Source: Pteria penguin (taxonomy: Eukaryota > Mollusca > Bivalvia > Pterioida > Pteriidae). From it: DNA of 64,000 nt. A program made the translations under genes and the position numbers. Position 1 is the stretch's first letter; the number at the start of each line of letters is the position of its first letter. Location of the stretch: positions 16,649,798 to 16,713,797 of the forward strand of contig CM068590.1 of assembly GCA_035048485.1 (NCBI GenBank). Reading direction: 5' to 3'. Positions 11,880 to 24,312 of this stretch are shown piece after piece. The notes under the pieces were generated by a model, which ran no database searches, was not told the DNA's origin, and worked only from the letters and a program-made list of their open reading frames with translations.

Positions 11880-12910
11880 AATAAAAATGTAGTACTATAC
11901 AGAATGTTTGAGAAAGATGATGACAATGGAATAATTTGTCAGTTAGTAGTCCCAGAAAAGTTGAAAATGGAAGTACTGAAATACTGTCATGATATTCCAT
12001 CCGCAGCTCATCTGGGTTTTGAAAAGACAATACACAAGATACAACAGAATTTTTACTGGCCAGGAATGAAAAAGTTTGTAAGAAAGTACATTAGAGAGTG
12101 TGACAAGTGTGCAGCCCGGAAGCAAATCCAGCCATTCCCCTTACATCAGTACTTGGTAGGTTAACCCTTTGAGAGAGTAGAAATCGAGATTTTTTGACAG
12201 TTACCAAAAACAACTTTAGGAAATAAATACAATTTGACAATATGTGATTGTTTTAAAACGTGGACAGAAGCAGTGCCATTACCAGATCGAGAAGCACCGT
12301 GACACGAGCCTTTGTAGACTACTATGTCTGCCGCTCTGGCACTCCGATACAACTCCACACCGACTGGAGAATCAAATCTTTTCACTGATATGTGATATGC
12401 TATAAATAGACAAGACTCGAACAACTAGTATGTACCCACAGAGCAATGGTAACATTGAGAGGTTTCATCGAACACTGGCTGCCATGATAACCATGTACTG
12501 TGAAAGTGACAAGCAGAAGTGGGACCTGTTCCTACCCCAACCCACGATGGCGTATAGATCATCTATACATGCAAGCACAGGATAAACTTCAAACAAAATG
12601 ACCTTAGGACACGATGTTATTCTACCCATTCAGCTGATGATTGGAAAACCTCCACACGACAATAGCTATGAAGAGAAACGGAAGAAAACACATGAATTAG
12701 CACGAAAACATCTGAAAAGGAGTTTATGTCACCTGAGAAGAAAGTATGACCTCAAGTCTAAGAAGAATTCTCTGAAGGTGGGACAACCTGTGGGGGTATA
12801 TTAACCATCTTGGAAGGTTGATGTGTGTACAAAGCTGACCTCACCTTGGAAAGGACCATACCTTGTTATCAAAAGACTTCATGATATAACCTATAAAATA
12901 AGAAGAACAA
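11880..12910 (+). pseudogene. Gypsy integrase remnant
   Basis: The HHCC zinc-binding domain is readable at 11904-12164: AAHLGFEKTIHKIQQ, then FYWPGM, then ECDKCAARK. The catalytic core is badly broken; the last block reads YPQSNGNIERFHRTLAAM around 12430-12485 and includes the catalytic Glu. A basic C-terminal part (12598-12804) follows, then SPWKGPYLVIKRL, the GPY/F-like module at about 12845-12880. At least three stops lie between these blocks. Confidence 0.8.
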
Positions 12911-13099
12911 ATCCAGTCCTGGAGTAGTTATTCATATTGATCGCTTAACTCATTATAAGCGAGCCAGACAGCAATCTTGGATGGTTCATGAAATGGACCT
13001 TTTGTTGGTGACGTAACGAATACATAAATATGGTTATAAGTAACTTTTATTTATTTTTGATGTGAGACAGGAATTATTGGCGATAATGTAACGCATTAC

Positions 13100-13557
13100 T
13101 GAGGATTATGGAATACAAGAAAGGCCTGATCACCCTGACTTGTCCATGTGTATTGTGGAATTAGTAGATGGCTGACTGATAAAAGAATCATCACTTTATG
13201 ACGAATTATGGTTTATTGTCTGTTTCTTGGATCTGATGATACATGTACATCTACATGTAGGTACACCTACATGTACGTACAGTACCGAATGACCAGTTCA
13301 GTTGTGACCACCGAGACTGATGTTGAGAGGATTTGATGACATTATATTTATTTGAATTGTTCCCTCCACTATTACTGAGTATTCCTCACTAATACCAAGA
13401 TGGCATGGCAATGGTATCCCTATATAATCTATATCCCTTAACTTGATGAAAACTAAAAAAAAAACCCTTGCTACTGCTACTCTCAGGATGTCCATGATCT
13501 TCTTTTGCATCACACATTGTTACCCATACATTTTCTTAATAAAAGCTTTCTTTCCAG
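13100..13557. other. Non-coding, with ACATGTA-rich palindromic words
   Basis: The words TACATGTACATCTACATGTA and CTACATGTACGTA cluster at 13240-13285. Nothing gene-like is visible before the splice acceptor at 13557. Confidence 0.5.
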
Positions 13558-14723
13558 AACAATGTCAGGAGTGCAGTCCGTGTTAAGTGCTGGAAATGTG
13601 ACAAATCCTTTGCCAGCAACCGGGAAAGGAAGGACCATATGTCATCCAAGGAACATCATTGCCTGTTCGTGATCTGTCCCTTCTGTCATCAGCATAAGGC
13701 ACTGAAGAGGTCCAACCCCGAGTTGAGGGACCATGTGAAGGTCCACCATCCGTTTGAATTTGAAAGTTTAAAGGAGATGACTAAAGAGTTTTTCTCAGAG
13801 GGGAATGGATACTGGATGGCACTATATCCAAATAATGACCAGATCTTGACACATCCATTATCTTACGAAAATACTGCAGCCAAGAAGGCTGAAGAAGATT
13901 GGGGGTCCAGAACAAGGAAGAGTACAGGCAGAATGGGAATAAGGGTTGAGGGCACAAAAGGAGGTTGGCAGGCCATCATCAGTAGAGCCGGAGTCTTTGT
14001 TTGTTGCAGATTATGATGAAAGAGAACCGACTCCCAAACGACCAAGGACTGAACACAAGTCTGATGATCAGGAGATTGAGGTAGGGGAACTGGCAGTCCA
14101 AAGCATTTATCCGAGTGGAGAGGAGGGAATCACAGCTCTCTTGTATATTAAGGGGGAATGTACTGTCTGGTACAAGGCAACCATCAGCAAGGATGTGTAT
14201 GCAGAACCAAAGTCACTGGCCAGCATATTTCGGAGAGGAGCTACCACCAAGGATGCTTGCAGCAGTCCATCAACCCAGATGGCAACACTGTCTCTGGATG
14301 CGCCAGGCCAGAACATCAGAATGTTCTTATGTGCACTCTGGGTGTTTCGAAACGGTATCTACAGAAACTGCAGTGTGGAGCAGGGTACGCCCCAGTGGCA
14401 TCTGAACTGAAAGGCACCATGACCATCAAACCATTAGAGGAGCCAAGAGCTCATGGCCCTAGTAACTGGCACTATGTCTGCGTCAAACCCTGGTGCAGAG
14501 TCAGCGGTATTCAATGAGGAAAATCAAAAATCAAAAGTCCACAAGAGAAACACTTACAGTATGGTCCACTCCAGAGGAATGGAGTCCAAAGGAACTGGTT
14601 CATGAAGATTGTGCGGACTCACAAGAAAGAGAGCATTGCTTTGTTCATATTTTTTCGACGTTAACATTGTGTATTCTATGTAAATATGCAGTAGATGTGT
14701 TGAACGTTAACGCCTGTTGCTAG
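13558..14723 (+). pseudogene. C2H2 zinc-finger protein fragment, frameshifted
   Basis: The open frame begins right after a good splice acceptor (TTTCTTTCCAG, ending 13557), so this looks like an internal exon. Two zinc fingers are visible. One is CWKC followed by 12 residues, H, 5 residues and H. The other is CPFC followed by 15 residues, H, 3 residues and H. The frame then stops at 14014-14016. The neighbouring frame (13946-14410) continues with a charged linker (PTPKRPRTEHKS), and a third frame (to 14517) carries YAPVASELKGTMTIKPLEEP and SNWHYVCVKPW. Three consecutive coding-like frames suggest at least two indels in a once longer protein. I do not recognise the C-terminal family. Alternative: part of a mobile element carrying a zinc finger. 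Confidence 0.55.
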
Positions 14724-15543
14724 TAAACTTATGCCGTATTGCAACTATGGGAACAAGTTCCAATTTTTGTATCACCGATTTTAATCACATTTGTCATCAG
14801 ATTTTTGTGCAAATATTAATTTTTGTTTAATTGACATTTAATAGTATCATTCTAAAATTACGAGATTAGGAATTCCTTCGTTTACTTATTACGTTTTATC
14901 TTTCAGGAAAATGGAGCGTTCCAATTGGCTAGTGAGGGTAATGTAAGAAGCACAGAAAACGGCTCCATCTCACTTTTCTCGATTCATTCGCAGAGGTCAC
15001 AACTACTAACTCTAAACAAACAAGGTACCAAAAATGAATTTGCAAACTGGCGATCAGAATTTTTATAAGTTGAAATAATGAAAAGTTGAAGATAAGCTAT
15101 TTCCTAAAGATAATTGTTAGTTTTTCGGTCATTTTGGTTTTAATACTGCTCTTCAAATATTTATATAACATGAGAAATCCAACCATTCGGCCACAAGCAT
15201 CACTGACGAAACATAAGTTGTCGAAATGTGCATCTGGTGCACAAAATTAAAAGGAATACATATTCTATATTTATGTAAAGAAATACGGAAAGTCAACATT
15301 TATTAATTTGAGTTTTATAGAGATTTCAAGGTCAAAAGATTTTCTGACAGTTAGCTCCCACTATAAGTACAAATCCTCGTTTTTAAATCTATAGAACCAA
15401 TGCCATTCCATTCCTCAGCTCCTATATTGATATAGTTATCATTTTAACCAGAGGCCCAGTATGGTACCAAGGCTCATCTGTTTTCCGATATGTTTTATTG
15501 TTAACAGGAATATCGTTTTCATCTTCATTTTTCCATACATGTT
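14724..15543. other. Non-coding interval containing a dispersed repeat
   Basis: Apart from the repeat copy at 15120-15283, nothing gene-like is seen before the SINE. Confidence 0.5.
15120..15283 (+). repeat. Dispersed repeat, inverted copy at 48332-48488
   Basis: The stretch contains ATTCGGCCACAAGCATCAC and TTGTCGAAATGTGCATCTGG. The reverse complement of 48332-48488 aligns along its whole length at roughly 85% by eye. I recall similar words (CGAAATGCGCATCTGGTGCA) as common in bivalve sequences. No coding function is seen. Confidence 0.8.
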
Positions 15544-15718
15544 TTTGGGGGCAGGCTTGGTGTAGTGGTTAAGCGCTTGGCTTGCGGCGCCGACGATCCG
15601 GGTTCGATTCCCGGGTTGCGCCACTATGTTTAAGAGGTTGGTAACCTCCTGCTTCCATGTCGCGATATAACTGAAAAATTGTTGAAAGCGACGTAAAACA
15701 CCAAATCAACCAACCAAA
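15544..15718 (+). mobile_element. tRNA-derived SINE, family 1, copy a
   Basis: The head has a pol III box A (TGGTGTAGTGG) and a perfect box B (GGTTCGATTCC). The body reads TTAAGAGGTTGGTAACCTCC and the tail ends GACGTAAAACACCAAATCAACC. It is flanked by a 12-bp target-site duplication, TCCATACATGTT (15532-15543 and 15719-15730), which fixes the ends. The head would be transcribed by RNA polymerase III. It encodes no protein and probably depends on a LINE partner. Confidence 0.92.
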
Positions 15719-16074
15719 TCCATACATGTTAATTAGATCTATGTAGAATAATCCAGATAGCAATGTCATCCAGTGGTTTTCACACAAAAATATACGAAGA
15801 AATGCCATCGACCAGACTGCTACAATGTTACATTATTTTTGATACCAGGTATTTTGAGTTGATCATTTACTGTAGGGCGCAATGTCACCTCTAAATTGAT
15901 GAAGAAGTATTTAATCAGAAGTATTTCATAAACAGGTATGTCGGAGTGACAAGAATGCCCCTACAGGGACAAAACTGACAGAGAACAAATTACAAAAATT
16001 GTTAAATTCTGAAAGGAACATAAACAGAGCTTGGTGTAAACTTTAAATTGAAACTTACAAACAGTATGTATACG

Positions 16075-16242
16075 AGGAGCAGGCGTGGTGTAGTGGTTAA
16101 GCGCTTGGCTTGCGGCGCAGACGATCCGGGTTCAATTCCCGGGTTGCGCCACTATGTTTAAGAGGTTGGTAACCTCCTGCTTCCATGTCGCCATAAAACT
16201 GAAATATTGTTGAAAGCGACGTAAAACACCAATCAATCAACC
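16075..16242 (+). mobile_element. tRNA-derived SINE, family 1, copy b
   Basis: The body is the same as copy a about 530 bp upstream, with box A TGGTGTAGTGG, box B GGTTCAATTCC (one change) and tail ACACCAATCAATCAACC. A 15-bp target-site duplication, AACAGTATGTATACG, occupies 16060-16074 and 16243-16257. The long identical duplication indicates a fairly recent insertion. Confidence 0.92.
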
Positions 16243-16257
16243 AACAGTATGTATACG

Positions 16258-19200
16258 TAATATTATACCAAGGCATAAAATTATGGCACAAATATTATAT
16301 TCATGGTTTTGAGTCAAGAATGGGTCAAAACTCTAATGGAAATTGAAAAATTAGCATTTAAAATGTCCATGTATAACAGTGATAAATAGCAGAACTGTGA
16401 ATTGTGGAAACTGTGAACTGTTTGGAATTTTCAAATGGACAGAACTTTACCAAAAATTACCTGACAGTACCCACATAGGAATTTGACTTGTATATTATAA
16501 TGATGGATCTATTTATATATACAAAATTTGAGTGGAGTATATAATCTGTAGCTGAGATAATGAATGACAGAATAATGGAAAAGGGTATCAGAATAATATT
16601 TATACTTTATGGCAGGTAGTTCATTATGTTAAAGATTTTTACCTATAACAGATGGACAAATAGACAAGACTACAGCCACTAAGCAAATAAATAATTCAAA
16701 AACTACCCACTGAAGCTTAAACAGAGAAAAATGTAAACCAAATAACGAGGTATGGGCAAAACACGAATAAAATCGTAAATAGCTTCGTTTACACGTCAAC
16801 TTTGGTATCAATTGTGAACGGTCAATTGAAATGAAAATGCGTAATTTGCGTACGACTTCGCATGTTCTGCATACGACTTATTATCTCGTTAGTACGACTT
16901 AGCATTTGGAAATTTATTTCTTATTTTGGCAGCAATAACTCTTCCGTAATATATCATGTCTCTACGGTATTCATGACTTAGAATACAGACATTAGAGAGA
17001 AGAGAAGTTTGATAAAATTTTTACAAGGATAAATGTAAAGATATTTTCTTCAGTTTTTTTAACATAACTTGTACTCGATATTTTGCTTTCTTTATGTATG
17101 TATTTTTCTTAGAGATGAGATAACACACTGGTCGTTCTATGAATGTCGGTTAAATCAGAGAAACTTCTGTTAATAGCAGAACGTTATTGCTACTATCTCC
17201 GATGACAAAGTAACGACAGGTCTTCATTTGGGCCGGTTGAACGCCTATCTAACCATATATTCCTCTAACAGGTAAATTCACCTAACTTTCTATCTGAAAA
17301 TATTCACATAAATATAACTCTTAATTCCGGTTTGTAACATAATATAAATATCTAGTGTAATTTGTACCACTGCTGAGACTTCAATAATTATTTTAATACC
17401 GTATAGTATACTTTGATATTATGTTGGAAAATCTAGTACAATTCGATGAGGGAACGCAGGATGATAACGAATTGAGAACTTGCTTGATGTTATGTTGATA
17501 GCGCCCAATATTATTTATATTTATTTCATAATCATATTCGTTTTCATATCTTATAACCTCTCAAATTAAGTTACCACTTGATCTTTGTTTTCTGTATGGA
17601 GGATTACTTACAATTTATAATTGTACAGCTATTGTGGTGATTGAAAAAAATTGTCCGATAATCTGTCAACCACATCAATTAAGTGAGTTCCTAAGTCAGT
17701 ACCACAACTACGAATTAATCAAGAAATTTTGTGATTTTTTTTTTATTATTCTGGTCATCTCTCTATGACCTATATCTTAAAATTTAGTCAGGTATCTGGT
17801 TTTTTTTTTCTTTTAGCTTAAACTGAGAATGTTATCTATAAAAAGGTCACATTTCTGCCCAATCGGCATTTCAAGCAACATATTTGCTGGGAAACTCATA
17901 AAAATGCCAAGGGGAGAAATAAACATGGCAAAATTCTAGATAATTGTTTTTATAAGGGGTACTTTGTACTGGGCACGTTGTGTGGAACTTTCATGTTAAC
18001 AGGCATAACATAGGCTACATTTTGCACAAACAAATTAAAATCAGGTGTAAATGTTCATTTCACTCGATCCTGAAAATCTGTTTGTCAATTGGATATCACT
18101 GCCAAAACAAAATTTCGTATCACAACTCTTTTTATCACATATTCATATTAAATTGTGCATGTCAGAAAATACATTTTAAAGAAAACGGAATAGGTGTTAA
18201 TGAAAATTATTTTTATTTGTTTGTTGTTTTTGTTTTATAAACACATGTTTAATCAATGCAATGCAAACTCCTGAGGTACATACTAGTGCACGGAAGCTTA
18301 AAGGTACTTACTCGACGCATATTTGTTTATTTTTCATTGAATATGGACAATGATAGAACTGTAAGAGGCCTACATTCCAATAATACTTGCATTTTCAAAA
18401 CGACTTTGAAATGTTCAAATTACATTTCCATTCTTCAACAATATTTAAAAAGGGGTGGGGTGGGGGTTCTCTTTTCAGCGTAAAAAATCCAGACTACTCC
18501 TAGTCATGGAGTTTTCTTATCAAGGAAAAAGGAGTGGATCTTATGGAATCAAGCCATATTGTGATTTTCCTGGTGAAATCATCAAGAAATATTTGCTTTA
18601 TACAAAGCCGGTATTGATTATAGTGAAGTGTGTTTGCATGAAATTAGATTATAAAAATGTAATTCAATTGAGACACAATTGCTGTCATATTGAAAACAAT
18701 ACAAATGATTTTTCTACCTCATTTTTGATAAAAGAGAAATTTTCATAAACAGATTTTAAAAAATGGTTTAAAGTTATAATCTAGGTAATTAGTATAAAAA
18801 TTCCAGAAATAATCTCAAGACAACTAAGTTAGATAGTGATATGTCGTCCATCGGAACTCCATAGCGGTACTTGAAAATATCTTGGATCTCAATTTTCAAC
18901 CGTCTTTTTCTAGCAATTATGAAGTAAATTTACAGGCAGTATTTCATCATGTCTCAAGAAAGTGTATGAAAAAGGGTATTCTGATGAGAATTTACTACTA
19001 GACTGCTATTGTTTTTGCAAATGGAACACGATGTTATGAATCGGATCGGAAAAGTGGAACGCCCTAAAACAGCGATCCAACTCGATCCAGTATGACCCAC
19101 CTCGAATTAAGAATTCAGTATTTAATACAAATACCAGGCAGTAATGTATTTCATCGCAATTTTTAACCAGGATTTTATTTCATCCGTTTCGGATCCATTT

Positions 19201-19309
19201 TTCTTTTAGACATATTACGTCATCAGTTTCATCAGAGAAGTAGAAACTGTAAAGTGAGATAAGAACTCTATGAAAGGACGTTGATGTTTTGATCACACTT
19301 CTAGTTAAT
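16258..19309. other. Non-coding AT-rich stretch, no gene recognised
   Basis: Several open frames of 60-97 codons occur (for example 17980-18240 and 18455-18748), but they are lysine/isoleucine-rich, lack motifs and look like chance frames in AT-rich DNA. No repeat structure stands out. Confidence 0.5.
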
Positions 19310-19321
19310 ATTTATTGAATG

Positions 19322-19597
19322 AAGCCGGCGTGGCCTAGTGGTATCGCGTCGGACTCCTGATCGGGAGGCTGGGGTTCGAGTCCCGCTCTGGTCATGCCGG
19401 TGTCATGTCTTTCGGATGAGACAGTAAAAACCGAGGCCCCGTGTCGTGGTATGCATAGCACGTTAAAGATCCCTCATTGCTTCGGGCGGGTCCGTTGCAA
19501 AGGTCAAAATTTGTATGCCCCGCATCAGGCAGATGCCGTCACCATATACGTGAAATATTCGTGGTGTGACGTAGAACAAAAATCAATCAATCAATCA
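19322..19597 (+). mobile_element. tRNA-derived SINE, family 2, copy a
   Basis: The head GCCGGCGTGGCCTAGTGG carries box A, and GGTTCGAGTCC is a perfect box B. The body contains GTAAAAACCGAGGCCCCGTG and GGGTCCGTTGCAAAGGTCAA, and the tail is (CAAT)n. The flanking target-site duplication ATTTATTGAATG lies at 19310-19321 and 19598-19609. It is clearly different from family 1. Further copies lie at 22038, 39192, 48751 (-) and 55988 (-). Confidence 0.93.
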
Positions 19598-19639
19598 ATT
19601 TATTGAATGTAAAGATGATGGATAAAAATTGTTTCTAAA

Positions 19640-22500
19640 TTTATGACATAAGTGGGTTAAATTTCAACATATATTATCAACAAGATTTGCCGCCTGTCGT
19701 CTCTGACTTTAGACAAAAGTTGGAAAATCTGACCAAACAGCATGAAAAACACCCCACATACTATGTAAATTTACATCTCGGCCTGAATATGTACTATCGC
19801 AGCCATTTGAATTTCGAAAAATCAAATGTTGAAAAAGATGCTGAAACTGCAAATTTGCAAATAAATGAGCGTGAACAACAAAAATTGTCATAAAAAACTG
19901 AAAACAAAGTTTTTGCACTGAATGAAGAACACGGAAAATTCACATTAGCGTATGACCATGCCACAATTAAAGAAGATATTATTGTAGGAATTTTGAAAGT
20001 TTTGGAAAGCAAATGTCAAAATATCATTAAAAATTAACATCAAAACATACTGGAATTGGAAAAAGAGTGTGCCAAATTGGAACAGAAATAAAAAAAGTGA
20101 TCAAGTAAACGAGAAAGTTGGGAAAATAGAAACTGAAAATGTTAATAAAAAGATTAAACGTAGGGATACGAAAATAAGCGAGAAAGTCCAGGGAAACGAA
20201 AATTTGAAGCAAGACCTAATACAACAAGGCAATTGAAATGACAGAACAAAAGCTGAGTTAGATCGTATAACTGAGGACATCAACTATTTAAATGAAAAAT
20301 GTGAACTTCAAAGGTGAAAAAAAGATGACATACAGAAAGCAAAATTGAAAGTGCAGAAGAAAATACGCTATTAGAACAAAATATTACAAGAATTAAACGA
20401 GAAGCGATTAGCCGATTCCAAAAATTTCAGAAATAGAAAATCTTAATATTAGGAATGAAATTATTCAAAAGGAAAAAAGAAGATTAATGAACTTTAAAGT
20501 GCAAATGATTTCTTATCATCAGATATTGTGTGCACTTGTGCGGACAGAAAGTAGAAAAATGACGTAAGGGAGTGTATAATGAAACTTATGACTTGAAAAG
20601 TTTCAATGTCAAAAAATGAACGACGTCATTATCACGGTTCTGTTGATCCTAGGGGAAAAATCCTACTTGTCTGCCTAGCAAAACTCTTTTGATCCATCTT
20701 ATAGTGGAGTCTAAAGTCCTTGCAGCTACGCATGTTGCATTTGAGCTTACTGCAAAATCTGATGTTTCAGACTTGGAGGGAAATTGTCTCCACAGTGATA
20801 GGACACATTTCAAACACTATGAAGGGTTTCAGGTCTCATTGTCTCTCCTCGATTCTTTTAATGATACGATATCAGACTTAGATGAAGCAATTTCTAATTC
20901 AGACGAAGGTGAAAGTGAAGGCCAAAATAAAATTTGGTAGACTGACAGTGTCCATACTATCTATGATGACAGATGGCGCCTCTGTGAACCATGCTTTAAA
21001 ATGAATTTGAACTACATGTATTTAGAAGCTCTCTCCTCCCAGCGCTGGCACAATATATTGATACTTGACCGCCTGAAATTCAGTCAGAAATTAAGTCGGT
21101 ATCCCATTTCTTGTGTAAAATGCACTCTCGAGTGAAATTTGCTTCATCTTATGATAAAACATTGAAAATTATTGACAAAAATATTATAACGGGCAAAAAT
21201 TCCTTCAGTTTTGACAAAGGTACCGAGTGTGGAACAGGCAGATTCATAAGAACTGCAGCCAAATTTTTAACACAAAGGGGTGGTATAAGTCAGGGGTCCA
21301 CTCTCATTGGGCATCATATCAACACGAAAAGGGAAAGTTGGATCGTCTGATCACAATTATTGGAAGCAGGTTCAATGTTGTGTTTGAAGAGGCTGCAGCT
21401 ATATACATGCTATATCACAGCGAGGTGATATTTGTGACTTTTACGATAAATTTTTAAATTCAAATTTACTCAGCAAAAGTGTACATTTTGATGCCCGACA
21501 AAAAAATATTTATTGCTTGTGCACGTGCACTTGGCATTATTGGTAAAGTTATTACCAAGCGATATGAATGTTTCGTAAACAAACTGCCAAATATTATGAC
21601 TATTAACCCTTATCTTAACCAAATGACTTTTGCTCTAGAAATGTATTCTGAGGGTGAATCTGATCATCTGATCTTTTGAATGATGAGTGTCAGGTTTTAA
21701 CTGAAAATTTAATTGTCATACCGACGATGATATGTCGGACAAACTGTTTGAAGATACGGGTGATCCAAACTTGGACGCGTATACCCAACATGTATGGGAT
21801 TACTCTTAAAGAGCATGCAAATCATTGGAGAAAGACAATGCAAGAGCATGCTAATCATTGTAGAAAGACAATACAAGAACAATCTCCCATAGGGTAAGTT
21901 CTGGGAACCAATTGAGATTTTGTCCAAAATGACAAATAATGTTCCCATCTCAAGTATAGTGTCTGATCGTAACGTGGGAATATTGGACTATGTACAACAC
22001 ATAACGCCCAATGTTTCAACTTTTTCTGTAGAGGCAAGCCGGCGTGGCCTAGTGGTATCGCGCTGGACTCCTGATCCAGAGGCCGGGGTTCGAGTCCCAC
22101 TCTGGTCATGCCGGTGTCCTGTATTTTGGATGAGACAGTAAAAACCGAGGCCTCGTGTCGTGGTATGCATGGCACGTTAAGATCCCTCACTCCTTCGGGT
22201 GGGTCCGTTGCAAAGGTCAAAATTTGTATGCCCCGCATCAGGCAGATGCCGTGACCACATACGTGAAATATTCGTGGTGTGACATTAAACAAAACTCAAT
22301 CAATCAGTTGTCTGTAGAGGCAACAGTTATATAGCTTAATAATAAAACCAGTGACTGGCTTTCTAGACTCCCATAATAACAGAGACAGGAGTACATTGAC
22401 GATACGAGGAAAAGGGGGAAACTACCTACATTAGATTTAAAGAAAGAATTGCGAGTGAAAGAACGAAATATAGTACGGTGGAAAAAGAAACAAGACATGA
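19640..22500 (+). pseudogene. Pseudogene of a coiled-coil multicopy invertebrate protein (function unknown)
   Basis: A series of frames broken by many stops and shifts shares one direction. The first third (to about 20600) is Lys/Glu-rich and coiled-coil-like (KNVEKDAETANLQ-type composition, EKECAKLEQK). Near 20660-20940 a frame holds LIVESKVLAATHVAFEL and an acidic tail. From 21360 come FEEAAAIYMLYHSE, then FIACARALGIIGK and NQMTFALEMYSEGE, later NVGILDYVQHITP and a C-terminal basic segment (22420-22500). From memory this order matches a conserved uncharacterised protein present in many copies in molluscs and cnidarians; I cannot name it. A family 2 SINE interrupts the coding text at 22038-22310. 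The number of breaks rules out function. Confidence 0.55.
22038..22310 (+). mobile_element. tRNA-derived SINE, family 2, copy b, inside the pseudogene
   Basis: Box A (TGGCCTAGTGG), box B (GGTTCGAGTCC) and the body match copy a. The 13-bp target-site duplication TCTGTAGAGGCAA lies at 22025-22037 and 22311-22323. Removing the SINE and one duplication makes the coding-like text of the flanking pseudogene contiguous (...FSVEA then the next segment). The SINE therefore came after the gene copy. Confidence 0.92.
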
Positions 22501-24312
22501 AACAAAATTAATGATAAAGAACAAACTGAAGAAATCCAGATTTTTCTCTCTTTAAACAACATTGGTGGTGTGTGGTGTCACGACATGTGCAAAAATATGA
22601 GGAGGATGCAATTTACACAAAAGTAATTTCTCATAACAAGGTATTAAAAGCAAATCGGAAGAAATGAAATAAGAATTATTTCAAAAGTCTAGAAACAAAC
22701 AAGCATACACATCAAGTGAAATTAAGGAAAACTTAAAGCAAATATTTCAAATAAAACATGTTACAATTATTACTGAATCCCACTAACATAATCCAGTCAC
22801 TTGGTGATATTAAAGAAATAATTGACAATAAAAAAACAGAACATGGCATCCAAAATGAAAAATGCTAGAAACAAACAGAAAAACACACCACAACCAACAA
22901 CATTTACTACCCAAGTTTTTAGAAAATCTAGTATCACTTGTGAATTGTTATGTTCAACACATTGGAGATTATTCAGCTGACTGGTACTTTGCCAAAGCTG
23001 TGGGCTGTTTCTAAGCAACAGGCCCAGTCAAGTCAAAATACCATAATATATGATGTAGAACAAAACGAAATTTATATTGCACCTTTATAACAAGATTTTA
23101 AAAATCGTGATTTGATTGTAACAGTTGTTCAATCACAGTGCAATAATTGAATTGTACAACACTATCTGCATTAATTAAATATTCAAAGAAGTTGGGGTAT
23201 GTCAAAAGTCAAGGTCAAGATCTGCACTCTGACATAAGTGTAGGAAAACTCCAAAACTATAGGAAGAAGGCATTCAAACCAGCACATGCTGAAAATTTCT
23301 CTCATTTTCTCAGGAACAGCTAGATATATTGAATTGATATTTGGTATACAAATACATCTTAAGGATATCTAGGTCAAGTTAATAAGTTATAATTTGGATA
23401 TGGTTCAATTATTTTTGTCAGAGTTATCCCTTTTGGATTCTGAATATTTATCAAAATATGCAGTTTCCGCTCATTACCCCAGGAATGGGTAAAGATATTG
23501 AATTGATGTTTGGTATAAAGATACATCACTTTGACTTTGAATATGGCGGCCATGTTAATTATTGATTCTGATAATCTGAAATCACAAACACTGTGACAAT
23601 TTCTACAATACATCAAACAGTGTCAAATTCTGAGCAATAACCTTTAGTTATGTCCCCCCCTTGGAAGAAGGAGGGCATATTGTTTTGCTGCTGTCCGTCG
23701 GTTGGTCGGTAGCTCATTTTCTCAGGAATGGATAAAGATATTCATTTGGTATAAAGGTACACCATGACGATATCTAGGTCAAATTTTATTATGCACAGTG
23801 ATGGTATAATTATCGCCGATGATTGTTGATCACTGAAAATATGCTGATTCGGTTAATATGCTGATTCCTATTCAATTCTCAGTAATCGAAAATCACCGAT
23901 ACAGAAAATATTGAAAGGAGTGTCAGTGCTTTATCCACACGTTACAAAAATAACCAGGAAGGGGGTGGGCATATGCTATGTTGCCGTTGCTCTTTATAAC
24001 TTTTGTGTATATACCATGCACAGAAATGAAAAATTTTGGTGCCATGATATATTGCATATTTGCATACACATTTATCTCGTGTATATAGATACGGTCCGAC
24101 GATATTTCATTTTCACTTTTATATAGAGAAAGTGTGACTATTTTAATAGCAGCCAGATTTGTCACAGATTTTCTTTGATGAGAATTGTAAAGTATGCCAG
24201 TCTTCTATATATATATATATAGGACCTTGACCTCCACGTTTGTCGGCTTGACTCAAGTTAGGGCAAGAGCTATAATTTCTGCTATGCAGACTGCTCTAGG
24301 TTTTTATATTTT
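22501..24312. other. Non-coding interval with a dispersed repeat
   Basis: Near 23653-23800 a repeat begins with a C-rich run and GGAGGGCATATTG, followed by GTCCGTCGGTTGGTCGGTA. This resembles a class of repeats common in bivalve DNA and similar in style to those at 30421 and 42788. A 42-bp word at 24034-24075 recurs at 24916-24957 within the Penelope-like cluster. No gene is recognised. Confidence 0.5.

Larger units (their letters stand above)
10260..13090 (+). mobile_element. Gypsy-type LTR retrotransposon remnant (pol only)
   Basis: The order RT remnant, RNase H, HHCC integrase domain, integrase core and a GPY/F-like segment is that of Gypsy (Metaviridae) pol. Many stops and frameshifts interrupt it throughout. 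No gag frame is recognised upstream. The polyprotein spacer is visible at about 10300-10440 (VRSVSSVNSD, then PDHLTD). A TGTAACGC word at 13089, after a weak purine-rich stretch, may be the start of a decayed 3' LTR, but no matching 5' LTR is present. The copy is inactive. Confidence 0.85.

Noticed and set aside
15551..15625. tRNA gene suggested by box A and box B
   Set aside because: It is followed by a SINE body and tail, flanked by target-site duplications, and no acceptor stem pairs. It is a SINE head. The same holds at 16075, 19322, 22038 and 39192.
19608..19630. Penelope-like 3' tip (GTAAAGATGATGGATAAA) next to the SINE
   Set aside because: An 18-base similarity to the sequence at about 57351 only; too short to claim an element.
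23911..24165. Overlapping open frames on both strands
   Set aside because: Both are repeat-derived, AT-rich and lack motifs, and they lie in the Penelope-like repeat cluster.
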